From contig CAIQJF010000043.1 of assembly GCA_903872075.1 (NCBI GenBank), positions 1 to 64,000 on the forward strand: a stretch of DNA of 64,000 nt, given 5' to 3'. Below the pieces are notes generated by a model that saw only the letters and a list, made by a program, of their open reading frames with translations, searched no databases and had not been told where the DNA came from. Shown piece after piece: positions 37,144 to 46,105 of this stretch; positions within the stretch are counted from its first letter, which is position 1, and each line of letters opens with the position of its first letter. The translations under genes were made by a program, and so were the position numbers. This DNA is from an uncultured Caulobacteraceae bacterium (lineage in GTDB: Bacteria > Pseudomonadota > Alphaproteobacteria > Caulobacterales > Caulobacteraceae).

Positions 37144-39588
37144 ATGAGAGCCGCACTGTGGGGTAAGACCGATCAGAGTCGCCGGTCGCGCTTGTGTCTA
37201 TCGGGCGGCGTTCTGCTGTCTGCGATTTTGGCCGCCGGCAGCGCCGACGCGGCCGCAAAAGTTGATTTCAGGGTTGCGGCGGCTCCCCTTGCGGCCCAGC
37301 TGACGAATCTTGCGCTTCAAGCCAGGATTTCTTTGAGTCCTCAGGGCGTCGGGGACTGCGGACCAGCCGGCAACGTCCTTTCCGGCGCCTACACGGTCGA
37401 GGCGGCCCTAACTCATATCCTCAGGGGCACAGGCTGCGGCTACCGGCGCCTTGACGCCGGCGCGTTTGAGATTCGCACCCTTCCCCACGCCAATCCGTTC
37501 ATCGCGTCGACCCCTCCGCCCGCGAAGATTCAGACCGCGCTGTCAGAGCTTGTGGTGGTCGCGACGCGTCGCGCGACCCCGGCAGACCGGTTGGCCTATT
37601 CCGTCAAGTCGACCAACCGCGCAAGCCTTCAGGCGCATGGATTGCACGACCTCGGCGACGTCTCCCTCGTCAGCCCGGCCATGACCCTGACCAATCTCGG
37701 CATGGGTCGCAACAAAGTGCTACTCCGCGGCGTCTCCGACGGTCCCTTGACGGGCCAGACCCAGTCCCTGGTGAGCCTTTACCTCGACGACACACGTCTG
37801 ACCGTGAACGCACCCGATCCGGACCTGCGGCTTACGGATATGGAACAGGTCGAGGTGCTTCAGGGCCCGCAGGGCACACTCTATGGCGCGGGGTCCCTCG
37901 GCGGCGTGATCCACATGGTCTCGGCCCAACCGGACCTGACGCGCTACGCGGCCATGGCCTCGGGCAGCTATGGCTTCGCCGCCAGTGGCGGCCCCTCGAA
38001 CGCCGAGGACGCCATGATCAACGTGCCGTTCCTGAACGGCCACGCGGCAGCCAGGCTCGTCGGCTATCACGAAGCCGAGGGCGGCTTCATCAACAACACC
38101 TTTCTCAAGATCAAGAATATCAACCGTTCGGAACGGAACGGCGGCCGCTTCAATCTGAAAGTCGAGCCGGGCGGCGTGTGGACGGTGACCGTCGGCGCGA
38201 TCTACCAGGTGATCAATCTCGCAGACACCCAATATGCCTCCTTCCCTGGGCCTCCGCCCACGCGGATCAACCGGGTTCGCGAACCTCACAGGAACGAATT
38301 CAAAGAAGGCCATGGGTCGGTTACGGGGAACCTTGGGTGGAGCGACTTCCACGGGTCCATCGCCTATATCGGCCACGACATCTTCAGCCGGTACGACGCC
38401 ACGAACCAACCTCCGGTTCCGGTCGGGAGGCCCGGGACCCCCGCTGCCTTCAATGAGACCGATCACATCGAAAGCGTCGTCACCGAGGCTAACCTCTCCT
38501 CCCGCCCGGCGGCCCGCATCCAGTGGCTCCTGGGCGGTTTCTACGCCCACACGAAGCAGTCGATTCTCTCGACACTGACGATCGAGACCACGACGCCATC
38601 GCTGCGATACGAGGAACTGCGACACGACGCCTTGGATGAGGCAGCGGTTTACGGCGAGGCGACAACCCCGATCTACCTTGGCGTGAATCTGACCGCCGGT
38701 GGGCGCTTCTTCTGGTCGCGCGACCATGTCACGAGCCTCAACACCTCGTTCGTGGGTCTGCAGTCCGCCACGTTCGACGGTGTGTCGAGCGAGACCGGCT
38801 TCGCGCCGAAGATCGTCATCTCCGGCCGACCGCGCCCGTGGCTTCTGATCTACGCTCAGGCCGAGGAAGGCTATCGTGCCCCAGGGATCAACACAGCCGC
38901 GGCGCCCGGCGAGAAGCTCGCCGCACCCGGCGGACGCGAGCCACTCCGCGCCTTCAAGGGCGACGAACTCTGGAGCATCGAGGCTGGCGCCAAACTTACG
39001 GCGCTCAACGGACGCCTACGGCTGGATGTAGCGGGCTACGAAACGGAGTGGCGAGACATCCAGAGCGACCAACTTCTGGCGTCAGGTCTGCCGTACACGG
39101 CGAACGTCGGACGAGCGCGTAATCTCGGGCTCGAAGTCGAGGCCGCCTTCATGAACGGCCCGCTGGAAGTGCGCGCGGAAATGCTTCTGGATAGTCCGGT
39201 CCTGGCGCGGGCCAATCCGGCGTTCCCAGTCCTTGCAAACACCGGTCTGGGCGCTGTGCCCGATGAATCCTTCGGCGTGTCCGCACGATACTCATGGGCG
39301 CTTGGTCGCCACCGCTCCGTGGAGCTTGATGGCCGCTGGGCCTACATCGGTGAGTCGCACCTGATGCTGGACGTCGCGTCCCTGCCACAAATGGGGAACT
39401 ACTCGACGGGTCGGCTGGCTGCGAGCCTCGTCGACCCGCATTGGCGCGCGACGCTCGCGGTCGATAATCCTGTGAATACGGTCGGCGACACCTTCGCCTA
39501 CGGCAACCCGTTCACCGTGCGGACAAAGGCTCAGACCACGCCGCTTCGACCGCGAACGATCACCCTCACGGTAGAGGCCTCGTTCTAA
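37144..39588 (+). CDS. TonB-dependent transducer (receptor with STN signalling domain)
   Basis: An 814-residue FecA-like receptor with a signal peptide (cleavage near DAAAK) and an STN domain (residues 40-115: FRVAAAPLAAQLTNLALQA). The TonB box region includes LVVVATRR, and the plug has MEQVEVLQGPQGTLYGAGSLGG. The barrel ends in a terminal Phe (LTVEASF). The STN domain contacts FecR, so this receptor both imports and signals. The ligand is unknown; many relatives in this order take up siderophores, haem or plant-derived compounds. Confidence 0.94.
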   Translation: MRAALWGKTDQSRRSRLCLSGGVLLSAILAAGSADAAAKVDFRVAAAPLAAQLTNLALQARISLSPQGVGDCGPAGNVLSGAYTVEAALTHILRGTGCGYRRLDAGAFEIRTLPHANPFIASTPPPAKIQTALSELVVVATRRATPADRLAYSVKSTNRASLQAHGLHDLGDVSLVSPAMTLTNLGMGRNKVLLRGVSDGPLTGQTQSLVSLYLDDTRLTVNAPDPDLRLTDMEQVEVLQGPQGTLYGAGSLGGVIHMVSAQPDLTRYAAMASGSYGFAASGGPSNAEDAMINVPFLNGHAAARLVGYHEAEGGFINNTFLKIKNINRSERNGGRFNLKVEPGGVWTVTVGAIYQVINLADTQYASFPGPPPTRINRVREPHRNEFKEGHGSVTGNLGWSDFHGSIAYIGHDIFSRYDATNQPPVPVGRPGTPAAFNETDHIESVVTEANLSSRPAARIQWLLGGFYAHTKQSILSTLTIETTTPSLRYEELRHDALDEAAVYGEATTPIYLGVNLTAGGRFFWSRDHVTSLNTSFVGLQSATFDGVSSETGFAPKIVISGRPRPWLLIYAQAEEGYRAPGINTAAAPGEKLAAPGGREPLRAFKGDELWSIEAGAKLTALNGRLRLDVAGYETEWRDIQSDQLLASGLPYTANVGRARNLGLEVEAAFMNGPLEVRAEMLLDSPVLARANPAFPVLANTGLGAVPDESFGVSARYSWALGRHRSVELDGRWAYIGESHLMLDVASLPQMGNYSTGRLAASLVDPHWRATLAVDNPVNTVGDTFAYGNPFTVRTKAQTTPLRPRTITLTVEASF

Positions 39589-39810
39589 GCGCGCCCGCCC
39601 TCTCGAGATGGCGGGTTTTCGACCGCCGACAGCCTTCATCGGATGAATCCGGTCGCGGTGCAGGCCCAGGTGGTGAGCGCCGGTTTCGTCTTCAACGGCG
39701 ACAGCCATCCGCCGGCCAATGAGGCCGAGCCCCACACGATCAATGTGTTCGATCCCGCGATTGGCGGACGGACCGATTCGTTCGTCTGCCTATTCAAGAC
39801 ACCCAACTGA
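39589..39810 (+). pseudogene. 3' remnant of a SAM-dependent methyltransferase gene
   Basis: The frame after the TonB receptor stop reads SLHRMNPVAVQAQVVSAGF, then DPAIGGRTDSFVCLFKTPN and TGA. This matches the C-terminal end of COG4798-type methyltransferases (LHRIDPA..V..EV.AAGF and F.P...G.TD.FVL.F.KP). The catalytic SAM-binding part is absent: the frame meets the end of the receptor gene at its 5' side. It could start at ATG 39643 (55 residues), but with no active domain it is best called a fragment left by deletion or rearrangement. Confidence 0.6.
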
Positions 39811-39849
39811 GTGCGGCGCCCGGGCGTCTCCGCCCGGGACCACCCGGCC

Positions 39850-41097
39850 TCAGCGCTTGGCGCCGAGTCCCGGACCGCCCGTTCCGGCGAACTCCGGACC
39901 CGCGTCGTGGCCGAGCAGGATCTTGCCGAGGTCGGTGTAGAGCGGGTGCGCCACCCAGCGATGGGTTGCGGCTCCGTGTGCGTCACGCAGTTTGCGCTCA
40001 AGCGGGCTGGCCATCTGCATCCCGCTGGTGCCGGCGGTGTTATGCAGGACATCCACCACTTCCATGCAGGCGTTGGCGCCGTAGGTGCAGGCGAGACGAG
40101 CGTTCTGGGTGGTGAGGGCCGAGGGAGCCTCGGCGCCGGCCCGAAGTTCCTCCTCGACCTCATGCATGGCTTCCATGACGTAGGCGCGGGCGGCGCGGTA
40201 CTTCGCCTCCATCTCGCCCATCCGATGCTGAGCGATCGGACGGTCGGCGAGCTTCGACGCCGACAGGAAAGGAATCTTGTTGTTGGCGATCTGGGCGAAG
40301 GCCTCCAGGGACCCGCGGGCGACCCCCAGCGCAATGGCCACCTTGTTGTAGGACAGACGCAGCGGGATCGGGATGCGGAAGACCGGATTGTCATACAGCG
40401 CCGGCATCGCGACGAGCTGCACCTCGGCGAACTTCGCGGGAACCACGCCCCCCACGGCCCGAACATTGTGGCTGCCGGAGCCGCGCAGGCCGGCCATGTC
40501 CCAGGTGTCGAGGATCTCGAATTGCGACTTGTGCAGGAACCACATCCGCGCGGCGAGTGGATTAGCGGTGTGCTCCTGCCCCTCCTCGACGACCGGCGCG
40601 CCCATGAAACACCATTCGGAGTTGTGGCAACCGCTGATGAAAGTGGTTTCACCCCAGACCTTCACGCTGCCGTCCTTCTGGACGATGGCGTGAGAGGGCG
40701 TTGACCCCGGCCCACCGCCGCCACACATGACCACACGCGGGTTATCGAGGAAGACCTCCTTGGCGAGAGTCTTGTCCATGCCGCCGGCGGCCATGGCGTT
40801 GATCTCCGAGCCAAGCATCACATTCCAGCCGACGGAAGCGTCGATGGCTGCGATGGCTTCAAGAATGGCGACGGTTTCCACGGCGCTGGCGTCTTCGCCG
40901 CCCAGTTCCTTAGGTATGGCGAAGCGGAAGAGGCCTTCTTCGATCAGGGCGTCAACGGTGTCCGCAGGCAGCTTACGGAGCTTCTGCGCCTCGTCGCCGC
41001 CTTTGGCGATCACATCGCGGAGGCGTTCGATCCGCTCAAGTGGCGTGCCCACCAGCGGTTTCGCCGCCGCCGTACCGCCAATTCCACCGTCAGCCAT
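39850..41097 (-). CDS. acyl-CoA dehydrogenase family flavoprotein (monooxygenase-like subgroup)
   Basis: A 415-residue protein with the three-domain acyl-CoA dehydrogenase fold: helical N-terminal domain (PKELGGEDASAVETVAILEAIA), beta middle domain (KVWGETTFISGCHNSEW) and helical C-terminal domain. It resembles the group D flavin monooxygenase and desulfurisation-type members (HsaA/DszC-like) more than true fatty-acid dehydrogenases. The ATG at 41097 follows GGAGGA at ideal spacing; an upstream in-frame ATG (41121) has none. The DUF885 gene ends 75 bases upstream on the same strand. Confidence 0.82.
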   Translation of the reverse strand: MADGGIGGTAAAKPLVGTPLERIERLRDVIAKGGDEAQKLRKLPADTVDALIEEGLFRFAIPKELGGEDASAVETVAILEAIAAIDASVGWNVMLGSEINAMAAGGMDKTLAKEVFLDNPRVVMCGGGGPGSTPSHAIVQKDGSVKVWGETTFISGCHNSEWCFMGAPVVEEGQEHTANPLAARMWFLHKSQFEILDTWDMAGLRGSGSHNVRAVGGVVPAKFAEVQLVAMPALYDNPVFRIPIPLRLSYNKVAIALGVARGSLEAFAQIANNKIPFLSASKLADRPIAQHRMGEMEAKYRAARAYVMEAMHEVEEELRAGAEAPSALTTQNARLACTYGANACMEVVDVLHNTAGTSGMQMASPLERKLRDAHGAATHRWVAHPLYTDLGKILLGHDAGPEFAGTGGPGLGAKR

Positions 41098-41172
41098 GGT
41101 CGTCTCCTCCAATTTCGACACACGTTACATATGCGCACGGTCGGAGGCCAACCCAAAAATCCGTTTAACTAC

Positions 41173-42996
41173 CTAGGCCTTGGCGCGGCCGATGTAGCGG
41201 TCGATGAGCTGCGGCAACACATCGAGCGGCACGGCGCCGCCGGTCAGTCCGGCGTCATGGAAGGCCCGGATGTCGAAGCGCGCACCCATGGCCCCCTTAG
41301 CGCGCTCCCGCTCCCGCAGCCAGGTAAGCTTTCCGAGCATGTAGCCACAGGCCTGCCCGGGCGCGACGCAGTAACGCTCAACCTCGGTGGCCGCGGCGGC
41401 GTCCTTGTCGCCGAGCACCTGCACATAGTAGGCGATCGCCTGTTCCCGGCTCCATCGCTTGGCGTGCAGGCCGCTGTCGACCACCATTCGCACCGCCCTG
41501 AACAGTGCGTCGTGGAGATAGCCGATCCGCCCCGGCGCATCGGCATCGTACATGCCCATCTCATCGGCAAGTTGTTCGGCGTAGAGCGCCCATCCCTCGA
41601 TATAGGCGGAAAAGAACGAGAGCTTTCGGATCAACGGCAGCGAGGTTTCCTGGGCGATCGACCCCTGAAGATGATGTCCGGGAATCGCCTCATGGAATGT
41701 GAGCGTCGGCAGGGTCCAGCTTGGCACCTCGCTCGTGTCCCGCAGGTTGATGTAGTAGGCGCCCGGCCGCGAGCCGTCGAGCGAAGCGCCCTCATAGTAG
41801 CCGCCCGGCGCACCCGCCTCGGTGTAGGGGGGGATTCGCCGGATTTCGACCTTCGCCTTGGGCAGCACCCCGAAATAGGCCGGCAGGCGCGTCTGCACCT
41901 GAGCGACCTTCACATTGAGATCGGCGAGAAGTTTGGCTTTGCCTTCGTCTGTGTTCGGATAGCGGTAGCGGGGATCGTCATACATGGCCCGGTAGCGCGC
42001 GCCCACGCTGCCCTGGGTAAGTCCCTGCGCTCGCATCGCCGCGTCGGCCTTCGCGGACAGGGTCTCGACCAGCGCGAGGCCCTGACGATGGATTTCGTCA
42101 CCTGAAAGAGTCGTCGTGGTCCAGGCGGCCACCGAGGCCGTGTAGTAGGCGTCCCCATCCGGCAGCCGCCAAACACCTGCGTCGTGTGTGGCGACGGCCC
42201 GCAGTTTGCTGACGAGGTCAAGCTGGCGGTCCAGCGCCGGCAGGACTTTGTCCAGGTAGAGCCGGCTCGCCCTGGCCTCCCAGTCTCCATCGAGCTTCTT
42301 CTCCGCAGCGCGGCGCGCCAGAGATTGCACCAGCACCGACTTATCAGCCGGCGTGGCGCGCAGGCCCTTGAGCTGGATCTGCGTGTTGTCGAGCACGAAG
42401 TCCGGCGGAACCACGCCGAGCGACTGATCGTGCCGCACCGACTCCGCGTCCTGGTCCATCGCCGTGGCGAAGGCGTCGAGCCGAGCGAGATAGGCCTCGG
42501 CGTCATCGCGATCCTCTATCCGATGCTGGGCGTCGAGAAAATCGGGCAGGTCGTGGTAGGCCGATCCTTGAAACTGATTGATCACATAGGGCGAGCCGGC
42601 GCCGCCGCCAGCGTAGTTGAACCGCCGCGCGTTATCGACCTGCTGGCGAAGCCCGTAGAGGACAACTTCCCGGTTAAGCGCGTCCGGCGCGGCGAGTGCC
42701 TTCGTGTCAAAAGCCTCCAGCCGACGGAGCTGGTCCGAGGCAAGCGCCTGCTGCGCTCTCGCGCCGGCCGGCGAGCGGTCCGAAAGGCGCGCCTTCTGCG
42801 CCTTGCGAGGTCCGACATCGAGACCGAGCGACGTGGCGCCTTCCGGCTGCAGGTCCAACGCCTCCGAAACGAAGGCATCGAACAGAGCGTTCAGAGCCGC
42901 CGATCCGTCCCCCACCGCCGCCCTGGCGCCGGTGGCCGTGAGGCCAGCGGTGAGCAACGTCGCCGCCGCGGTGGCGAGCATGTCTCGACGGTTCAT
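41173..42996 (-). CDS. DUF885 family protein, metallopeptidase-like, Tat-exported
   Basis: A 607-residue DUF885 protein. The motif TFHEAIPGHHLQ (HExxxGHH) is the expected metal-binding and catalytic site, and YYINLRDTSEVPSWTLPTLTFHE precedes it in the usual order. The N-terminus MNRRDMLATAAATLL... ending in ARA looks like a Tat signal. DUF885 proteins are thought to be carboxypeptidase-like zinc enzymes, poorly characterised. It lies upstream of the flavoprotein on the same strand, possibly in one transcript, and diverges from the SDR gene. Confidence 0.88.
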   Translation of the reverse strand: MNRRDMLATAAATLLTAGLTATGARAAVGDGSAALNALFDAFVSEALDLQPEGATSLGLDVGPRKAQKARLSDRSPAGARAQQALASDQLRRLEAFDTKALAAPDALNREVVLYGLRQQVDNARRFNYAGGGAGSPYVINQFQGSAYHDLPDFLDAQHRIEDRDDAEAYLARLDAFATAMDQDAESVRHDQSLGVVPPDFVLDNTQIQLKGLRATPADKSVLVQSLARRAAEKKLDGDWEARASRLYLDKVLPALDRQLDLVSKLRAVATHDAGVWRLPDGDAYYTASVAAWTTTTLSGDEIHRQGLALVETLSAKADAAMRAQGLTQGSVGARYRAMYDDPRYRYPNTDEGKAKLLADLNVKVAQVQTRLPAYFGVLPKAKVEIRRIPPYTEAGAPGGYYEGASLDGSRPGAYYINLRDTSEVPSWTLPTLTFHEAIPGHHLQGSIAQETSLPLIRKLSFFSAYIEGWALYAEQLADEMGMYDADAPGRIGYLHDALFRAVRMVVDSGLHAKRWSREQAIAYYVQVLGDKDAAAATEVERYCVAPGQACGYMLGKLTWLRERERAKGAMGARFDIRAFHDAGLTGGAVPLDVLPQLIDRYIGRAKA

Positions 42997-43096
42997 GCGA
43001 AGACCTCCAGGGTTAATTCGCCTCAGACGGTAGAGGGGGCTTGGCGTGGCGACCAGTTACCGATTGTTTAGAGGAAACGCCCCGAGGAAAACGCCC

Positions 43097-43918
43097 ATGC
43101 CCCAGCCCCGCATCAACCCTGAAGGCCCGCTGAAGGGCCGAATCGCTCTGGTCACCGGCGCCAGCCGCGGAATCGGCGAGGCGATCGCCGTCCGCCTGGC
43201 GATGGAAGGCGCGCGGGTGGCCGTGTCGGCCCGGACAGCTGAGGAGGGTGAAAGCCGCCTGCCGGGTACGCTCAACGACACCATCGCCCGAATCCGCGCC
43301 GCGGGCGGCGATGCGCTGCTGATCAAGGCCGATCTCGCCCAGGCTTCGGAGCGGGAGCGGCTGGTTGCCGAAACGCGAGATGCGCTCGGAGACATCGACA
43401 TCCTGGTGAACAACGCCGCCATCACCTACTTCGCTCCCGTGGCGGATTTCTCCGACAAACGGTTCGGCCTGATGATGGAAGTCCAGGTTCACGCGCCCTT
43501 CCATCTCTCGCAGCTGGTGCTGCCCGCGATGAAGGCTAACCATCGCGGCTGGATCGTGAACATTTCCTCGGGGGCCGGCATTCACCCCGCACAGCCCTAT
43601 GGGGGACGGGCGATCGGGGGCACTGTCTATGGCATGTGCAAGGCGGCGCTGGAGCGGTTCTCCACCGGACTGGCGTCGGAGGTCTATGCGGACGGGATCG
43701 CAGTGAACGCGGTGTCGCCGGGCCTGGTCGCCACACCCGGCGTGGCGGTGCATGGCCTGATCACCGAGGCGACCAAGGACCGGGTCCAGCCCATCGAATT
43801 TATCGCCGAGGCGGTCTATCGCCTGGCGTCAGGCGATCCCGCTACACTGACCGGGCGGGTCGCCTATGCAGAACCTCTTTTGAAGGAGCTTGGCCTGACG
43901 CCATCGGCGCTGGTGTGA
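43097..43918 (+). CDS. SDR family NAD(P)-dependent oxidoreductase
   Basis: A 273-residue short-chain dehydrogenase with TGASRGIG, an Arg-containing second strand (VSARTAEE) that suggests NADPH, NNAAIT, and the catalytic Ser, Tyr and Lys in NISSGAG and VYGMCKAAL. GAGGAAAA before the ATG at 43097 supports the start. Substrate unknown. A second, unrelated SDR lies at 12.6 kb. Confidence 0.9.
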   Translation: MPQPRINPEGPLKGRIALVTGASRGIGEAIAVRLAMEGARVAVSARTAEEGESRLPGTLNDTIARIRAAGGDALLIKADLAQASERERLVAETRDALGDIDILVNNAAITYFAPVADFSDKRFGLMMEVQVHAPFHLSQLVLPAMKANHRGWIVNISSGAGIHPAQPYGGRAIGGTVYGMCKAALERFSTGLASEVYADGIAVNAVSPGLVATPGVAVHGLITEATKDRVQPIEFIAEAVYRLASGDPATLTGRVAYAEPLLKELGLTPSALV

Positions 43919-43949
43919 ACAGCAGCCGGCGCGCGCCGCTCCCCCAGGA

Positions 43950-44231
43950 TCAGGCCAGCAGGTCTCGGTAAGTGGGGTGGCGGCGCAGCCAGGTCGCCGC
44001 ATAGCCGCAGACGGGTACGATTCTCTCCCCAGCGTCCCGGGCGTCCAGCGCCAGGGCGTCCATGAAGCGGCCCGCTGCGCCCGACCCGCGCAGTGACGGC
44101 GGTGACTCGACGTGCAGGATCACCAGCCGGCCGCCCTCGCGCCGGTAGGTGGCGAACACCACCTGACCGGCCTCGATCATCTCCAGCCGTCCGGTCGCTT
44201 CATTATCGCGCAGTCGCGTCATCACACTCAC
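43950..44231 (-). CDS. small GNAT acetyltransferase (YjdJ/COG2388 type)
   Basis: A 93-residue single-domain protein with ILHVESPPSLRGSGAAGRFMDALALDAR, the shortened acetyl-CoA-binding motif of the NATD1/YjdJ group, and VPVCGYAATWLRRHPTYRDLL at its end. Members of this group are compact GNAT-like proteins of unknown acceptor. It diverges from the DUF3617 gene. Confidence 0.85.
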   Translation of the reverse strand: MSVMTRLRDNEATGRLEMIEAGQVVFATYRREGGRLVILHVESPPSLRGSGAAGRFMDALALDARDAGERIVPVCGYAATWLRRHPTYRDLLA

Positions 44232-44343
44232 CTCCGATGGCCTCTCTTGGCGCCCTGCGGCGATCTCACTATTTCAGTTCTGAAAAACCGGCGCTAGGTT
44301 CTCGCCACGCACGAAGACTCGGCGGGGCGGCGGAGATGACTGC

Positions 44344-44901
44344 ATGCGGTTGGTGACGGTCGCGCACCTCGGAGGGCTCGCCGCCCTGGCGGCGCTCGCG
44401 GGCTGCGGCAAGCCGTCCGACGGCGACGCAGCCGCCAGCCCCCCGGTGCGCAAGGCAGGTCTTTGGGAACAGGTGATCACGCGGGACGGCAAGCCAGGCC
44501 GCTTTGGGGTGTTGAAGGTCTGCCTGGACGCGGACGCGGATCACAAGCTCGGCGTATTTGGACGGCACTTCGCCAAGAGCGATTGCCAGAAGTCCGTGAC
44601 CAAAGACGCCACCGGCCTCTATCACTTCACGTCCAGCTGCGCCCTGCCGAACGGGGGCTCGGTGAAGTCCATGGGAACCGCCTCGGGCGATTTTGACTCG
44701 AACTACAGCGTTCATTCCGAGGTCAATGTCACCGGTGCGCCCCTGGAACCCGTCAACGGCATGCATGTCGTCGACCTGACCGGAACCTACAAGGGCCCCT
44801 GCCCGTCCGGTATGCGCCCCGGCGACGTCAACCTCGGATCCGGTCTGACGGTCAATATCGACCGCCTGCAGCAGCTCGCCGGGGTACTGGGCGGCGGCTA
44901 A
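44344..44901 (+). CDS. DUF3617 family lipoprotein
   Basis: A 185-residue lipoprotein with a lipobox ending at Cys21 (ALAGC). GLWEQVI near the start of the mature part and a later pair of Cys-containing strands (KVCLD..., SDCQKSV, SSCALPNGG) are typical of DUF3617 periplasmic proteins. The function of the family is unknown. Its stop overlaps the thiolase stop by three bases in a convergent arrangement. Confidence 0.82.
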   Translation: MRLVTVAHLGGLAALAALAGCGKPSDGDAAASPPVRKAGLWEQVITRDGKPGRFGVLKVCLDADADHKLGVFGRHFAKSDCQKSVTKDATGLYHFTSSCALPNGGSVKSMGTASGDFDSNYSVHSEVNVTGAPLEPVNGMHVVDLTGTYKGPCPSGMRPGDVNLGSGLTVNIDRLQQLAGVLGGG

Positions 44902-46082
44902 AGCCGCTCAACCGCCATGGCGATGGCCTCGCCGCCGCCGATGCACAGCGACGCCAGCCCGCGCTTTTCCCCGCGCGCCTCAAGAGCCGATAGCAGAGTT
45001 GCGAGGATTCGCGCGCCCGACGCGCCGATAGGATGGCCAAGCGCGCAAGCGCCGCCGTTCACGTTCAGCACCTCGCGCGGAATGGCCAGTTCGCGCATGG
45101 CGATCATCGAAACGACGGCGAACGCTTCATTGACCTCGAAAAGATCGACATCGTCCACGGACCAGCCGGAGCGGGCCAGGGCCTGACGCATTGCCGGCAC
45201 CGGCGCGGTCGTGAACAGGCCGGGTGCGTGTGCGTGCGCGCCGTGGCCGGTGATCCGCGCCACAGGATTGAGCCCAAGGCGTTCCGCCGTTGAGGCCCGC
45301 ATCAACACAAGGGCGGCGGCGCCGTCCGAAATCGAGGAGGCGTTGGCGGCGGTGATCGCCCCGTCCTTGGCGAAGGCGGGCTTCAGGGTCGGAATCTTCG
45401 CGGGATCGGCTTTCAGGGGTTGCTCGTCGTCGCTCACTGTCTCGACACCCCGCCGGCCGGCGATATCAACCGGGACGATCTCGCGCCGGAACGCTCCGCT
45501 TTCGACGGCGGCCCTGGCGCGGGCAAGGCTCTCAATGGCGTAGGCGTCCATGTCGCCGCGGGTAAACTGATAGGCCGCCGCCGTTTCCTCGGCGAAAGCC
45601 CCCATCAGCTTGCCTGAGTCATAAGCGTCCTCAAGCCCGTCGAGGTACATGGAATCCATCACTCTATCGTGGCCGATACGGGCGCCTGATCGGTGTTTGG
45701 TCAGGAGATAGGGAGCGTTGGACATGCTCTCCATGCCGCCGGCGACAACGATATCCGCGGAGCCTTCGGCCAGAGCGCCGTGGGCCAGGACCGCCGCCTG
45801 CATGCCGGACCCGCACATCTTGTTGATCGTCGTGGCCTGCACATGCTGCGGCAAACCGGCGCCCAAGGCGGCCTGGCGCGCCGGCGCCTGCCCGAGACCG
45901 CCGGGCAGCACGCAGCCCATGATGATCTGGTTGACCGCCTCGCCGCTCACGCCCGCCCGCTCAACCGCCGCGCGCACCGCCGCCGCCCCCAGTGCGGTGG
46001 CCGACGCCCCGGCAAGGCTGCCCTGAAACCCGCCCATGGGCGTGCGGGCATAGGAGGCGATGACGATGGGATCAGAAAGCAT
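44898..46082 (-). CDS. acetyl-CoA C-acyltransferase (thiolase)
   Basis: A 394-residue thiolase. The acyl-accepting Cys90 lies in NKMCGSGMQA; the catalytic His is in GHPIGASG and the second Cys in SLCIGGGEA. It catalyses Claisen condensation or thiolysis of acyl-CoA. The closest-looking group is acetyl-CoA acetyltransferase (AtoB/PhaA type), but no PHB or butyrate genes adjoin, so the direction is open. GGAAGGA precedes the ATG. It follows mnmA after 23 bases on the same strand. Confidence 0.93.
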   Translation of the reverse strand: MLSDPIVIASYARTPMGGFQGSLAGASATALGAAAVRAAVERAGVSGEAVNQIIMGCVLPGGLGQAPARQAALGAGLPQHVQATTINKMCGSGMQAAVLAHGALAEGSADIVVAGGMESMSNAPYLLTKHRSGARIGHDRVMDSMYLDGLEDAYDSGKLMGAFAEETAAAYQFTRGDMDAYAIESLARARAAVESGAFRREIVPVDIAGRRGVETVSDDEQPLKADPAKIPTLKPAFAKDGAITAANASSISDGAAALVLMRASTAERLGLNPVARITGHGAHAHAPGLFTTAPVPAMRQALARSGWSVDDVDLFEVNEAFAVVSMIAMRELAIPREVLNVNGGACALGHPIGASGARILATLLSALEARGEKRGLASLCIGGGEAIAMAVERL

Positions 46083-46105
46083 GAGGTCGGGTCCTTCCAG
46101 CGCGG

